Shown: positions 17,338-26,870, counted from the first letter of the stretch. The stretch: DNA of 64,000 nt from Flavobacteriaceae bacterium MAR_2010_72 (GCA_003550275.1 QXCW01000002.1:2046001-2110000), one strand, 5' to 3'. A program made the numbers and translations. The notes: generated by a model from the letters alone, not told the origin.

Positions 17338-18238
17338 ATACCTGATTTCCATTATTGGACCTACGGCTATTGGAAAAACAAGCTTAAGCATACAATTAGC
17401 TCGGCATTTTAATACAGATATTATATCAGCAGACTCTAGGCAGTTTTATAAAGAAATGCGTATTGGTACCGCAGCCCCTACACAAGAAGAATTGTCAATG
17501 GCCAAGCATCATTTCATTCACCATAAATCTATTGAAGACGATTATAATGTTGGGGCTTTTGAGCAAGATGCACTTGCTAAACTTGATGAGCTTTTTAAGG
17601 TTCAAGATATTGTGATCATGGTTGGTGGCTCTGGTCTATATGTCGATGCCATTACAAAAGGCTTGGACGAATTTCCAGATATAGATCCTCAAATTAGAAT
17701 AGAGCTTAATTCTAAAATTGAAAAAGAAGGATTAGAAGCATTACAAAAACAGCTTAAAGCATTAGATCCTTCATCATATAAAACGATAGCTTTAGATAAT
17801 CCGCATCGCATCATTAGAGCGTTAGAGGTTTCTATAGGAACAGGTAAACCCTATTCCTCTTTTCTGAATAGAAAGTCTACTAAAAGACCTTTTAAAACAA
17901 TAACAATAGGTTTAACCGCAGAACGTTCCATTATCTATAGCAGAATTAATGAACGTGTTGATAAAATGATGAACGATGGTTTACTAGAAGAAGTTAAATC
18001 ACTTCAATGTAAGCAACACCTGAATGCTCTAAATACAGTTGGGTATAAAGAGTTATTTAACTACCTAAATGGTGAATGGCCTTTAGATTTTTCTGTTTCT
18101 GAAATAAAAAAGAATTCCAGACGCTTTGCAAAACGCCAACTCACTTGGTTTAAAAAAACTGAAAATTGCCATTGGTTTGACTATAAATCGTCTTTAAATT
18201 CGATAATTGAGATCATTGAAAATGAAGTAATAAATTGA
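17330..18238 (+). CDS. miaA: tRNA dimethylallyltransferase MiaA
   Basis: MiaA transfers a dimethylallyl group to N6 of A37 in tRNAs reading codons that begin with U. The 302-residue enzyme has the P-loop GPTAIGKTS near the N-terminus, the DSRQFYKEM motif, GGSGLYVDAI, and the C-terminal RRFAKRQLTWFK motif. The frame is open further upstream inside the channel gene, but the ATG at 17330 starts directly before the first strand of the P-loop domain and is the family start. It overlaps the channel stop by 8 bp and is therefore probably translationally coupled to it. Confidence 0.96.
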   Translation: MNKYLISIIGPTAIGKTSLSIQLARHFNTDIISADSRQFYKEMRIGTAAPTQEELSMAKHHFIHHKSIEDDYNVGAFEQDALAKLDELFKVQDIVIMVGGSGLYVDAITKGLDEFPDIDPQIRIELNSKIEKEGLEALQKQLKALDPSSYKTIALDNPHRIIRALEVSIGTGKPYSSFLNRKSTKRPFKTITIGLTAERSIIYSRINERVDKMMNDGLLEEVKSLQCKQHLNALNTVGYKELFNYLNGEWPLDFSVSEIKKNSRRFAKRQLTWFKKTENCHWFDYKSSLNSIIEIIENEVIN

Positions 18239-18286
18239 TTTTTAAAATAAAACAGCAAAAAAAACCTAAAGTTATTTTATTAACAC

Positions 18287-18294
18287 TACCTTTG
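18287..18294 (+). promoter_or_regulatory. Putative -7 element of the cold-shock gene
   Basis: TACCTTTG is an exact TAnnTTTG match, 25 bp before the ATG at 18320. The -33 region is AT-rich without a clear TTTG. Confidence 0.45.
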
Positions 18295-18319
18295 TCGCTT
18301 AATTAATTTAAATTTTATT

Positions 18320-18511
18320 ATGAGTAAAGGTACCGTAAAATTCTTCAACGATTCAAAAGGTTTTGGATTCATCACTGAAGAAGGAAACAACAAAGAACAT
18401 TTTGTACACATTTCTGGTTTAATCGACGAAGTTAGAGAAGGAGATGAAGTAGAATTCGATTTAACCGAAGGAAAAAAAGGATTAAACGCAGTAAACGTAA
18501 AAGTTATCTAA
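18320..18511 (+). CDS. Cold-shock domain protein (CspA family)
   Basis: This is a 63-residue single cold-shock domain that binds single-stranded RNA or DNA and melts RNA structure. Both RNP motifs are present: KGFGFI (RNP1) and HFVHIS (RNP2-like). The opening GTVKFFNDSKGFGFI is classical. It is a single-gene transcript with its own promoter and terminator. The short leader lacks the long structured 5' UTR of E. coli cspA, so thermosensing by that means is not suggested. It could be a constitutive Csp. Confidence 0.96.
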   Translation: MSKGTVKFFNDSKGFGFITEEGNNKEHFVHISGLIDEVREGDEVEFDLTEGKKGLNAVNVKVI

Positions 18512-18537
18512 TAATCGCTTGATTTTTTTAAAAGACA

Positions 18538-18566
18538 AAGCCTATCAAATGATAGGCTTTTTTTAT
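18538..18566. terminator. Terminator between csp and the response-regulator gene
   Basis: AAGCCTATC and GATAGGCTT form a perfect 9-bp stem with a 4-nt loop (18538-18559), followed by a T-run. An upstream run of A is weaker, so it serves the cold-shock gene and perhaps the convergent two-component operon. Confidence 0.85.
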
Positions 18567-18581
18567 TTAAAATATTAGAAT

Positions 18582-19292
18582 TTAAGCATTTTGGTTAACC
18601 ACTAATCTAAAGCCTTCACCATGTATGTTCAAGATCTCTACATTTGGATCTAACTTTAAGTACTTACGTAGTTTAGCTATATAAACGTCCATACTCCTTG
18701 AGGTAAAGTAATTATCATCTCGCCAAATTTTGGTAAGGGCCAACTCTCTTGGCATCAAGTCATTTTCATGCAACGCTAACATACGTAGCAATTCATTTTC
18801 TTTTGGAGACAATTTAATTGGGTCTCCTCCATCAAACTTTAAAAAACGTAGTTTGGAATTAAGATCAAACCTGCCAATCTTAAATTCAAACTGTTTGCTA
18901 TCGGCAATGGTATCTGTAGCTTTTCGTTGGATAATAGCTTTAATTTTCATTAAAAGTACTTCACTATCAAAAGGTTTATTTAAATAATCGTCAGCCCCAA
19001 CCTTATAGCCTTTAAGCACATCTTCCTTCATGGCTTTGGCGGTCAAAAATATAATTGGAACCTCCGCGTTTTTTTCCTTTATTTCTTTAGCAAGGGTAAA
19101 TCCATCTTTGTAAGGCATCATGACATCCAGAATACATAGATCAAAATCGTCTTTCTTAAACTTCTCAAAGCCTTCCATACCGTTTTTTGCGTGAACAACC
19201 TCGTAGTCGTTCATCATTAAATAATCTTTAAGTACGGTACCAAAGTTTGGATCATCTTCTACTAAAAGTATTTTCTTGTTTTGTGCTTCCAT
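18582..19292 (-). CDS. OmpR-family response regulator (RprY-like)
   Basis: This is a 236-residue DNA-binding response regulator. The receiver domain (about 6-120) has the acidic pocket VEDD, phospho-acceptor Asp56 in CILDVMMP, and Lys105 in NKPF. The C-terminal winged helix (about 140-232) is of the OmpR/PhoB type. Sequence and gene pairing resemble RprY of Bacteroides, which works with RprX. The gene follows the kinase gene by 3 bp and is surely its partner. Target genes are not visible here. Confidence 0.93.
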   Translation of the reverse strand: MEAQNKKILLVEDDPNFGTVLKDYLMMNDYEVVHAKNGMEGFEKFKKDDFDLCILDVMMPYKDGFTLAKEIKEKNAEVPIIFLTAKAMKEDVLKGYKVGADDYLNKPFDSEVLLMKIKAIIQRKATDTIADSKQFEFKIGRFDLNSKLRFLKFDGGDPIKLSPKENELLRMLALHENDLMPRELALTKIWRDDNYFTSRSMDVYIAKLRKYLKLDPNVEILNIHGEGFRLVVNQNA

Positions 19293-19295
19293 AAT

Positions 19296-20870
19296 TTATG
19301 ATATTAATGGTAATTTTATTGTAAATACACTACCTTTTCCTTTTTCACTTTCTACTGATATGTGACCTTGATGGTCCTCAACAATTCGTTTTACATAAGC
19401 CAGTCCTAATCCGTGGCCCTTAACATTATGAACATTTCCGGTGTGTTCTCTATAAAACTTCTCGAACACCCGTTTTTGTACTTGTTTTGACATGCCATTG
19501 CCTTGATCGGCAACATGCATTAATATATTGTTTCCAACATTTTCAGTTGAGACATCTATTTTAGGTGGCTCATCACTATACTTGATAGCATTGTCTAAAA
19601 TATTGACAATCACATTAGTAAAGTGGGTTTCATTGGCCAAAACCGAAGACTTATCGGCATTTAAATGCGTGTTCACATAACCCTGTCTATCTTCAACAAT
19701 AAGCTCCACATGTGTAATTGCATCTTCAATTAGGTCGTGCAACTTCACTCTATCCTTACTAATGTTTAATTCATTCTTTTCGAGTTTAGATATTCTCAAG
19801 ACATTTTCTACTTGAGCATGCATACGTTTGTTTTCGTCTTTTATCATATTCAAATACCGCATGACCTTCTCCTGATCGTTAATGATCTTTGGATTTTTTA
19901 TAGAATCTAGAGCCAAATTTATGGTTGCAATTGGCGTCTTGAATTCATGGGTCATGTTATTGATAAAATCTGTTTTGATTTGTGATATTTTCCGTTGCTT
20001 GATTAACTGATAAATGGCACTTGAATAGGCAACAACAATTACCGTTGTGAAAATAATTGAAAGTATCAACATTCGTAAAATGCTGGATAACAAAAACTTG
20101 TTGCGATCTGGAAAATTGACATAAAGCCTGTAATCGCTTTCGTTATTATTATCTAAAAACACAGGAACTCCATAAGTTACTGGTTTTATGAGTTCAAAGT
20201 TTTTTGATTGTACTTTTGTTGATAAATCTTCATCATAAATAGCAAATTCAAAATCTATTTCAATACCGTCACTCTTTAATTGATAATCTAAAAAATCATG
20301 GACTTCTTCTGTTGAAATTCGCTTGTAAACTGGGTAATCTCTGTAAAAATCTCTATATGAAGTTTCAAAAATCTTCCGTCCGATATCATCTAAAGTTGTA
20401 TAGCTTTGTATAGTTTTTATAGGGCTTACTTGGGTGTTACCATCAAGTGTATTTCTATCATAAACCACCGTTTCCCTTTGATTGGTAAAGCGACTAACGC
20501 TCACACTATCTAAACCGATGTCAAAGAACATTGATGGGACCTTGAAGCTTTCTTCGGAAATGGCATTTTGATAAATGGTGATTTCATTTGTATCTTCATT
20601 TAAACTGTTTAGGATTAATGAAGCCCTGATTTTGGTTGAGTCAGGATTGGCACCACTTTCAACAATATTCTGATATATTTTATTATAACTAATTAACTCT
20701 TTATTCTCAATTGTTTTTGAAACAAAACTCAAGGAACGTTTTACGTTTAAAGTAAAATTTTTCTCTTCGTTTTCTAGAGTATTATTAATAAAATATGCCT
20801 GAACAAAAATGATTCCAATGAGTGATAAACTCATTAGCACTACCATTAAAATGAAAAGCTTTTTGCCCAT
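19296..20870 (-). CDS. Sensor histidine kinase (RprX-like)
   Basis: This is a 524-residue membrane kinase with two membrane segments (about 5-27 and 262-287) that enclose a periplasmic sensor of roughly 235 residues. The HisKA domain has phospho-acceptor His308 in NMTHEFKTP. The HATPase domain shows the N box (NILDNAIKYS), G1 (DQGNGMS) and G2 (GHGLGLAYVKRI). There is no recognisable HAMP domain; the kinase core follows the second helix almost directly. It is the first gene of a two-gene operon with the response regulator. The signal sensed is unknown. Confidence 0.93.
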   Translation of the reverse strand: MGKKLFILMVVLMSLSLIGIIFVQAYFINNTLENEEKNFTLNVKRSLSFVSKTIENKELISYNKIYQNIVESGANPDSTKIRASLILNSLNEDTNEITIYQNAISEESFKVPSMFFDIGLDSVSVSRFTNQRETVVYDRNTLDGNTQVSPIKTIQSYTTLDDIGRKIFETSYRDFYRDYPVYKRISTEEVHDFLDYQLKSDGIEIDFEFAIYDEDLSTKVQSKNFELIKPVTYGVPVFLDNNNESDYRLYVNFPDRNKFLLSSILRMLILSIIFTTVIVVAYSSAIYQLIKQRKISQIKTDFINNMTHEFKTPIATINLALDSIKNPKIINDQEKVMRYLNMIKDENKRMHAQVENVLRISKLEKNELNISKDRVKLHDLIEDAITHVELIVEDRQGYVNTHLNADKSSVLANETHFTNVIVNILDNAIKYSDEPPKIDVSTENVGNNILMHVADQGNGMSKQVQKRVFEKFYREHTGNVHNVKGHGLGLAYVKRIVEDHQGHISVESEKGKGSVFTIKLPLIS

Positions 20871-20874
20871 CGTT

Positions 20875-20882
20875 CAAATTTA
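20875..20882 (-). promoter_or_regulatory. Putative -7 element of the two-component operon
   Basis: On the minus strand TAAATTTG fits TAnnTTTG and ends 4 bp before the kinase ATG at 20870. A transcript from it would be essentially leaderless. No convincing -33 box was found at the right spacing. Confidence 0.3.
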
Positions 20883-20933
20883 ACATTTTAACATTTAGCA
20901 GTTGTCCCCTTTAACCTTACCTTAACAAATATG

Positions 20934-21539
20934 TTAAAATTTAGAATTATTAACTTCCTTAAGCAATACATTATGCACCTTTAAAACTTGCTCTTTAGTG
21001 TCTTCTAATCGATCATTAACTATAACAAAATCAGATAGTTTGATTTTAACTTCGTCAGACCATTGATGCTTCATAATAGTTAACACCTTATCTTTTGTGG
21101 TTTTATCTCGACTTAAAATTCGGCGTATGCGCTCTTCATGATTTGCAGTGACCGTAATGATATAATCATATTGAGATTGCATATTGTGCTCAAAAATAAT
21201 AGCTGCTTCTTTAATTATGTAAGCTGTAGTTTGTTTTTTTAACCAGCTTTTAAAATGTTGTGCAACCTTTGGATGAACAATAGCATTCATTCTATCTAAA
21301 TACGATTGATCACTAAATATTTTTGACGAAATGTGCGGTTTGTTTAGGTCTCCATTGATATATGCTTTGTCTCCAAATAATGTAATTAATTTTCTCTTGA
21401 CAACTTTAGAGGAGTGCATCAAATTTTTAGCTTCAACATCGGCTATATAAATTGGAACACCTAATTCTCGAAACATATTTGCCACGGTTGTTTTACCGCT
21501 ACCAATCCCTCCGGTAAGCCCGACAATTTTCATTTGCAT
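20934..21539 (-). CDS. coaE: Dephospho-CoA kinase CoaE
   Basis: CoaE phosphorylates dephospho-CoA on the ribose 3'-OH, the last step of coenzyme A synthesis. The 201-residue P-loop kinase has GLTGGIGSGKTT at its N-terminus, the VEAKNLMH region and the IVNDRLED strand near the C-terminus. An internal ATG two codons in (21533) would equally start the domain. It follows a YbbR-like gene by 4 bp and a glycosyltransferase further upstream, and is probably the last gene of that operon. CoaBC, another CoA enzyme, is about 10 kb away. Confidence 0.95.
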   Translation of the reverse strand: MQMKIVGLTGGIGSGKTTVANMFRELGVPIYIADVEAKNLMHSSKVVKRKLITLFGDKAYINGDLNKPHISSKIFSDQSYLDRMNAIVHPKVAQHFKSWLKKQTTAYIIKEAAIIFEHNMQSQYDYIITVTANHEERIRRILSRDKTTKDKVLTIMKHQWSDEVKIKLSDFVIVNDRLEDTKEQVLKVHNVLLKEVNNSKF

Positions 21540-21543
21540 TCTC

Positions 21544-22506
21544 TTATTGCATTAAGATAAATTCCACTTTATTTTGCTTCAATTTCACATTTTTAACCAA
21601 AGGTGAAGACTTAACTAGTTTAGGTGTGAAATAGGTTTTATTTGATTGCTCAATTTCCGAATAATCACATTCCACTTTAAAGTCTAACGGCTTTACATTT
21701 TTATAATTGTCCAGACTAACGTTATACGATAAGGTAATGACTTTCGGGAAATAGTTAACCTCAACATCCAATGGCTTGTTTACTATAGTTACAGGAATTT
21801 CAATAGTTCCTTCGGTAAACTTCTCAACTTTGGCATTAATTCTTGTTTCACTAATAGAATACTTTAATTTCGGACTAGGTTTCTTCAATGATAACATGAC
21901 ATCAATATCTGTAGAAACATCTTTCAAGCTTAACGGGGACGTTTCTACACTTTTTATTTTAGACACCTCTTCTTCGGACCCAATAACCTTAACCGAGTCT
22001 GGTTTTACTTCAAATCCGTTCAAAATATTATATCCTGATTTAAAAACTACATTTTCATTTAAAACAATAGGTACTTTTTTTGTTGATAAGGTTTCAAAAG
22101 GAAAATATATAGTATCGGGCTCAATTAATACTATTTCTGTGAATTGATCTAATTGATCATTAATCTTATGTTTATACTTATTGGTTACCCAAACGTAGTT
22201 GTTTTGTTGCCTGAATACATCCTTACTGATATCAACAGCGATGGTATGCGTTTTAAACTGATAAAAAAACAAGCTAAAACCGTATGCAGATACGGTAGCA
22301 TTTATTTTAGGAAAACTATCTGTGATAATGACCTTATTCTGTGGGACGTTTCTAAAAACAATCGCCACCGTAATATCTTCAGTATATGTTTTTGACAATT
22401 TAGTCAATGCCAAAAAAAGAAAAGCACACAAAAAGAAGAGTCCAAAAACATGAAGTTTTTTACTTTGTATGGACTTTATGAATTTCGATTTTACCTTACT
22501 CGACAT
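21544..22506 (-). CDS. YbbR-domain membrane-anchored protein
   Basis: This is a 320-residue protein with a single N-terminal membrane helix (about 17-38) and an extracytoplasmic body with YbbR-like repeats (PDSVKVIGSEEEVSKIKSV is the typical strand-turn-helix). In Firmicutes the related CdaR regulates the diadenylate cyclase CdaA; no cdaA gene is visible in this window. The gene's first 11 bp overlap the end of the glycosyltransferase gene, and coaE follows 4 bp later, so the three are co-transcribed. Function in Bacteroidota is not established. Confidence 0.75.
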   Translation of the reverse strand: MSSKVKSKFIKSIQSKKLHVFGLFFLCAFLFLALTKLSKTYTEDITVAIVFRNVPQNKVIITDSFPKINATVSAYGFSLFFYQFKTHTIAVDISKDVFRQQNNYVWVTNKYKHKINDQLDQFTEIVLIEPDTIYFPFETLSTKKVPIVLNENVVFKSGYNILNGFEVKPDSVKVIGSEEEVSKIKSVETSPLSLKDVSTDIDVMLSLKKPSPKLKYSISETRINAKVEKFTEGTIEIPVTIVNKPLDVEVNYFPKVITLSYNVSLDNYKNVKPLDFKVECDYSEIEQSNKTYFTPKLVKSSPLVKNVKLKQNKVEFILMQ

Positions 22507-23509
22507 GCTTAAAAAATAAATTTGGGAACTGTTGTTCTGGCTGTTTTCCTAACAATTTAATAGCCAATGTTGATTTTAAGAACCCATAGCCATAACCAAA
22601 AAATTGAATGAGAACAGCAATAATTGACAAAATTCCAACTACTAAATCTCTTGATACTATCCAAGCTACCACAAATGTCAATAACAAATACATGCCAAAG
22701 ATCTGCAATAACCATACGTAGCCAAATGCACTTAAAAATAGTGCGAAAATAAGACCCAAACTAAACAGGGCTGGAAACCAATAGGTTAAACGCTTGGTTT
22801 TTGGATGCCAAGAATTTAAAATCGGTCGAACCATTCCAAACTTATAAACTTGAGCATGAAATTTAGACCAAGATATTCGACGTTTATGGTAAACAAATGC
22901 GTTTTCAATGAGTTGTGATTTATACCCTAGATCATTTAGTCTTATAGATAAATCTGGATCCTCTCCAGGATGAATTCTTCCAAATCCACCAGATTTTTCA
23001 AATGCCTCTTTTGATAATCCCATGTTGAAACTCCTTGGCTGAAATTTATCCACACTATTTTTACCACCTCTAATTCCGCCCGTGGTCATGAACGAGGTCA
23101 TAGCAAAATTAATAGCTTTTTGAAGTCTGGTAAACGATTCATGCGCTGCATCTGGCCCACCATAACAATCCGTGTATTTATCCTTAAGGTGATTTTTAAC
23201 AACTTTCAAATAGGATTTAGGCAATAAACAATCTGAATCTAGGATAATAAAATAATTGCCTTTTGCCTTCCGCATTCCATAATTTCTAGAATCTCCTGGT
23301 CCAGAATTTTCCTTAAAGTAATATGAAATACGCAATTGATCCTTAAATTGTTCCACTAAATGCTCTGAAGTTTGTGTAGAACCATCTTCGACGATTACAA
23401 CTTCAAAATCAAAATCACCTTCAAGTTCAATAAAGCTCCCTAAAAGTTCTTTTACTTCTTCTGGCCTATTAAAAACGGGTATAATAAAGGAAAAATGCAA
23501 GTTTTTCAT
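22496..23509 (-). CDS. Glycosyltransferase family 2, membrane-associated
   Basis: This is a 337-residue GT-A fold glycosyltransferase. The nucleotide-sugar domain opens with FSFIIPVFNRPEE and has the metal-binding ILDSDCLLP. A GEDPDLSIRL motif follows (ED typical of family 2). The C-terminal 90 residues hold two to three membrane segments that tie it to the inner membrane. It probably builds an envelope or exported glycan; donor and acceptor are unknown. An in-frame TTG lies 9 bp upstream; the ATG at 23509 is chosen. It heads the operon with the YbbR-like gene and coaE. Confidence 0.88.
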   Translation of the reverse strand: MKNLHFSFIIPVFNRPEEVKELLGSFIELEGDFDFEVVIVEDGSTQTSEHLVEQFKDQLRISYYFKENSGPGDSRNYGMRKAKGNYFIILDSDCLLPKSYLKVVKNHLKDKYTDCYGGPDAAHESFTRLQKAINFAMTSFMTTGGIRGGKNSVDKFQPRSFNMGLSKEAFEKSGGFGRIHPGEDPDLSIRLNDLGYKSQLIENAFVYHKRRISWSKFHAQVYKFGMVRPILNSWHPKTKRLTYWFPALFSLGLIFALFLSAFGYVWLLQIFGMYLLLTFVVAWIVSRDLVVGILSIIAVLIQFFGYGYGFLKSTLAIKLLGKQPEQQFPNLFFKHVE

Positions 23510-23532
23510 ATCACACAAAGGTAATTAAAGAA

Positions 23533-23570
23533 AATTCAAAAGCCACCGATTTGGTGGCTTTTGAATCTAA
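23533..23570 (-). terminator. Terminator after the T9SS repeat protein gene
   Basis: A 14-nt arm at 23534-23547 pairs with 23553-23566, including GCCACC/GGTGGC. A T-rich tail follows on the minus strand. It lies between the repeat-protein stop and the glycosyltransferase start. Confidence 0.75.
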
Positions 23571-23583
23571 CTATAATTGCTTC

Positions 23584-26500
23584 TTAATGTTTAAGCAATT
23601 GCTTGACAGTAGTTTCTCCGGTTACAACATGTTTAATCCTCAAGAAATAGGCACCTTCGCCCAAATTATGCAAGTTTTCAATATGGATTCGCCTATTCAC
23701 ACTTGTTGAAATATGATTTAAAATAACCCTCCCATTTAGGTCAAAAAGTGCAATTTCAAAATCACTGTTTTCAAATTTAGAAGGTAAATGAATTGTCATT
23801 TTTCCGTTAAACGGATTTGGATAAACATTAATTTTTTCAAGCTTCAAATCCTCCTCTCCTAGCGTTTCGTCTGGAGTAGATGGATTACAATCATCGTCTA
23901 GTCCATTATCTGGAACTTCAGTCATACCTGGATTAACAGAAGAATTCGTGTCATCACAATCGCTTGAAACGTTTGATTCACCAGCTCCCGGACTACTGTT
24001 TGAAGATTGAACTACTACGGTTGTTCCATAGCCATCTCCATCGTTATCCTGATACCATTGGAACATCCCATCACAGTTCTCATCAATTCCATTGGCAACA
24101 ATATCAGTCGCTCCTGGGTTTATGGAAGCATCTCCATCGTTACAATCGGTTGAAACGTTTGATTCACCAGCTCCCGGACTACTGTTTGAAGATTGAACAA
24201 CTACTGATGATCCATAGCCATCTCCATCGTTATCCTGATACCATTGGAACATCCCATCACAGTTCTCATCAATTCCATTGGCAACAATATCAGTCGCTCC
24301 TGGGTTTATGGAAGCATCTCCATCGTTACAATCGGTTGAAACATTTGATTCCCCAGCTCCCGGACTACTATTTGAAGATTGAACAACTACGGTTGTTCCA
24401 TAGCCATCTCCATCATTATCCTGATACCATTGGAACATCCCATCACAGTTCTCATCAATTCCATTGGCAACAATATCTGTGGCCCCTGGATGTATGGAAG
24501 CATCTCCGTCATTGCAATCGGTTGAAACGTTCGATTCCCCTGCTCCCGGACTACTGTTTGATGACTGGACAACTACTGCTGACCCATAGCCATCTCCATC
24601 GTTATCCTGATACCATTGGAACATTCCATCACAGTCTTCATCAATTCCATTGGCAACAATATCCGTCGCTCCAGGGTTTATGGAAGCATTGCCATCATCG
24701 CAATCTGTTAATGGTAATACTGTAGTGGTATAACCCGCTCCTGGACTTGTGCATTGTGTCGTGGTTGACACCGCATAGTTATCACTATCTGCATCTAGAT
24801 ACCAAACCGTATCCGGATTTATATTTGGATCGCCATCATCACAATCTGTTAATGGCAATACTGTCGTAGTATAACCCGCTCCCGGACTCGTGCATTGTGT
24901 TGTAGTTGACACCGCATAGTTATCCCCATCTGCATCCAAATACCAGACTGTATCCGGATTTATATTTGGATCTCCGTCGTCACAATCTGTTAATGGCAAT
25001 ACTGTCGTAGTATAACCCGCTCCCGGACTCGTGCATTGTGTTGTAGTTGACACCGCATAGTTATCCCCATCTGCATCCAAATACCAGACTGTATCCGGAT
25101 TTATATTTGGATCTCCGTCGTCACAATCTGTTAATGGCAATACTGTAGTGGTATAACCCGCTCCCGGACTTGTGCATTGTGTCGTAGTAGACACCGCATA
25201 ATTATCACTATCTGCATCCAAATACCAAACTGTATCCGGATTTATATTTGGATTGCCATCGTCACAATCTGTTAATGGTAATACTGTAGTGGTATAACCC
25301 GCTCCCGGACTTGTACATTGTGTCGTGGTAGACACCGCATAATTATCCCCATCCGCATCAAGATACCAAACTGTATCTGGATTAATATTTGGATCCCCGT
25401 CATCACAATCCAATGAATTACTGGATTCACCTACACCCGGAGTACTGTTTGAAGATTGAACAACTATGGTTGATCCATAGCTATCCCCATCATTATCTTG
25501 GTACCATTCATACATCCCATCACAGTTCTCATCTATACTGTTTCCAGGAATTTCTGCTGCCTCTGGATTAATTAATGGATCATTATCATCACAATCAACG
25601 ACATTACTGTAACCATCACCATCCGCATCGGTTGCAGTACCTGGAGTCCATATTTTAATATTGAACGTTGGTGAGGCTGGTGTGTTATTTCCAAAGTAAT
25701 AGGTCCTCACATAATAGGTATTACCTATTGTTAGCCCTGAATAATTAATTTCCTCAAATGCTGGTGTATTAATATTACTATCGCTACAATCTAGATAGGA
25801 CAATGAGTTGCAATCACCTGAATATAGCGTTAAAACAAAATCATGACTGTTATTAGGTTCAATAGTTATATTGGCGTTTGTGGTTTGGGCCACAAATTTA
25901 AACCATACATCGTCTCTAGCATTTCCAGATGACCCACCGCATGACTCCGCATCGACATCAGTGCCTGCGCCTCCTAACAATGTTCCTGCTGTTGGTGTTG
26001 CAGAAGCAGCATCAGGGATACTTGTTTCTTCAATAAGAGTTATTGCACCACTACAAAAATCATTTGAAGGTGGTGAGCTAGCATTTGTTGTAAACCCAGG
26101 TATATTTCCACTACCCGTTAAATAATATTCTCCCATACCATAACCTTCAGCAACACAATTTGACCTCAAATAAATATCGTAAGCTGTGTTTGCGATTAAA
26201 ACGTTACCTGTACTAAAACTAGTATTCGGAGCACTAACAAATCCTGAAGCAACAGTACCAACCCCTGGAGCATTTCCGTCAAAAACAATTTCCCAATCAT
26301 AGCCAGATGGAGGGCTTCCTAAACCTGGTGCGTTCCAATACAAATCAATTCTTGTATCTGACTTATAGCTAATTCCTAAACTATTAAGTTCAGGCTTTTG
26401 ACATGTTGTTGGTTCAACTGTTAAATCCAAAAGATTCACTTCGTGAAAAAACGCATCAGTATTACATGCAGCATTCATTTTTATATGAATTCTTATGGAG

Positions 26501-26799
26501 TTGGATTGAATATTATTAATTGTAAGAGGAGAAACACCATGACTTATCACAGTATTTGATGTGTTAGTTACCGTGATATAATCATTGTTTCCTGTTCGAG
26601 TACTCGTAAATCGATAGTTATGGCCAATCACTAAACTATTGACTGTAATATATTCTGAAGTTTCAACATTATCTGCAAGCTCTTGTTGAAAACCATCGTT
26701 TGCCGAGCTTACTATAGAATTTTGAGTGTTATTTATGCATTGAGAAAACGATAAATAAGATGAAAAGACCAAAAAAATTGAAAGGGTAATCTTTTTCAT
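23584..26799 (-). CDS. T9SS-exported protein with MopE-like metal-binding repeats
   Basis: This is a 1071-residue surface or secreted protein. The order is: signal peptide (1-20), a beta domain, a fibronectin III-like domain (about 134-238), a PPC-like beta domain (about 245-385), then calcium-type Asp-rich repeats (about 390-960) and a type IX sorting domain (about 985-1071, with NVYPNPFNG and a KQLLKH end). The repeats are five 47-residue units (475-709) and four 62-residue units (710-957), each with DxDGDxY and DCDDGD motifs as in MopE-like putative metal-binding domains. A diverged unit precedes them near 415-474. It is a single-gene transcript. Adhesion or a metal-stabilised stalk is a plausible role; no enzyme domain is seen. 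Confidence 0.88.
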   Translation of the reverse strand: MKKITLSIFLVFSSYLSFSQCINNTQNSIVSSANDGFQQELADNVETSEYITVNSLVIGHNYRFTSTRTGNNDYITVTNTSNTVISHGVSPLTINNIQSNSIRIHIKMNAACNTDAFFHEVNLLDLTVEPTTCQKPELNSLGISYKSDTRIDLYWNAPGLGSPPSGYDWEIVFDGNAPGVGTVASGFVSAPNTSFSTGNVLIANTAYDIYLRSNCVAEGYGMGEYYLTGSGNIPGFTTNASSPPSNDFCSGAITLIEETSIPDAASATPTAGTLLGGAGTDVDAESCGGSSGNARDDVWFKFVAQTTNANITIEPNNSHDFVLTLYSGDCNSLSYLDCSDSNINTPAFEEINYSGLTIGNTYYVRTYYFGNNTPASPTFNIKIWTPGTATDADGDGYSNVVDCDDNDPLINPEAAEIPGNSIDENCDGMYEWYQDNDGDSYGSTIVVQSSNSTPGVGESSNSLDCDDGDPNINPDTVWYLDADGDNYAVSTTTQCTSPGAGYTTTVLPLTDCDDGNPNINPDTVWYLDADSDNYAVSTTTQCTSPGAGYTTTVLPLTDCDDGDPNINPDTVWYLDADGDNYAVSTTTQCTSPGAGYTTTVLPLTDCDDGDPNINPDTVWYLDADGDNYAVSTTTQCTSPGAGYTTTVLPLTDCDDGDPNINPDTVWYLDADSDNYAVSTTTQCTSPGAGYTTTVLPLTDCDDGNASINPGATDIVANGIDEDCDGMFQWYQDNDGDGYGSAVVVQSSNSSPGAGESNVSTDCNDGDASIHPGATDIVANGIDENCDGMFQWYQDNDGDGYGTTVVVQSSNSSPGAGESNVSTDCNDGDASINPGATDIVANGIDENCDGMFQWYQDNDGDGYGSSVVVQSSNSSPGAGESNVSTDCNDGDASINPGATDIVANGIDENCDGMFQWYQDNDGDGYGTTVVVQSSNSSPGAGESNVSSDCDDTNSSVNPGMTEVPDNGLDDDCNPSTPDETLGEEDLKLEKINVYPNPFNGKMTIHLPSKFENSDFEIALFDLNGRVILNHISTSVNRRIHIENLHNLGEGAYFLRIKHVVTGETTVKQLLKH
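23929..24672 (-). repeat. Four tandem 186-bp coding repeats
   Basis: Four in-frame copies of a 186-bp unit encode the 62-residue repeats. Three copies are close to identical at DNA level; the first and last have more changes. High identity suggests recent duplication or gene conversion within the gene. Confidence 0.92.
24673..25377 (-). repeat. Five tandem 141-bp coding repeats
   Basis: Five in-frame copies of a 141-bp unit encode the 47-residue repeats. Copies differ mainly at silent sites and at a Gly/Ser switch in the DADGD motif. They abut the 186-bp repeat block directly. Confidence 0.92.
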
Positions 26800-26870
26800 A
26801 AGGGATAGTATTTGGATTTATACCAAATTACTATATCCATCTCAATTGTTAAGGAAAATTAGTTGAAACA

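Noticed and set aside
23964-24725. A 253-residue open frame on the plus strand with His/Leu-rich repeats
   Set aside because: It is antisense to the repeat region of the T9SS protein and only reflects the periodic codons of that gene; its composition is unlike a real protein.
23929-25377. Regular repeats that might be taken for a CRISPR array
   Set aside because: Units are 141 or 186 bp, directly adjoining with no spacers, and in frame within one protein; no cas genes are present.
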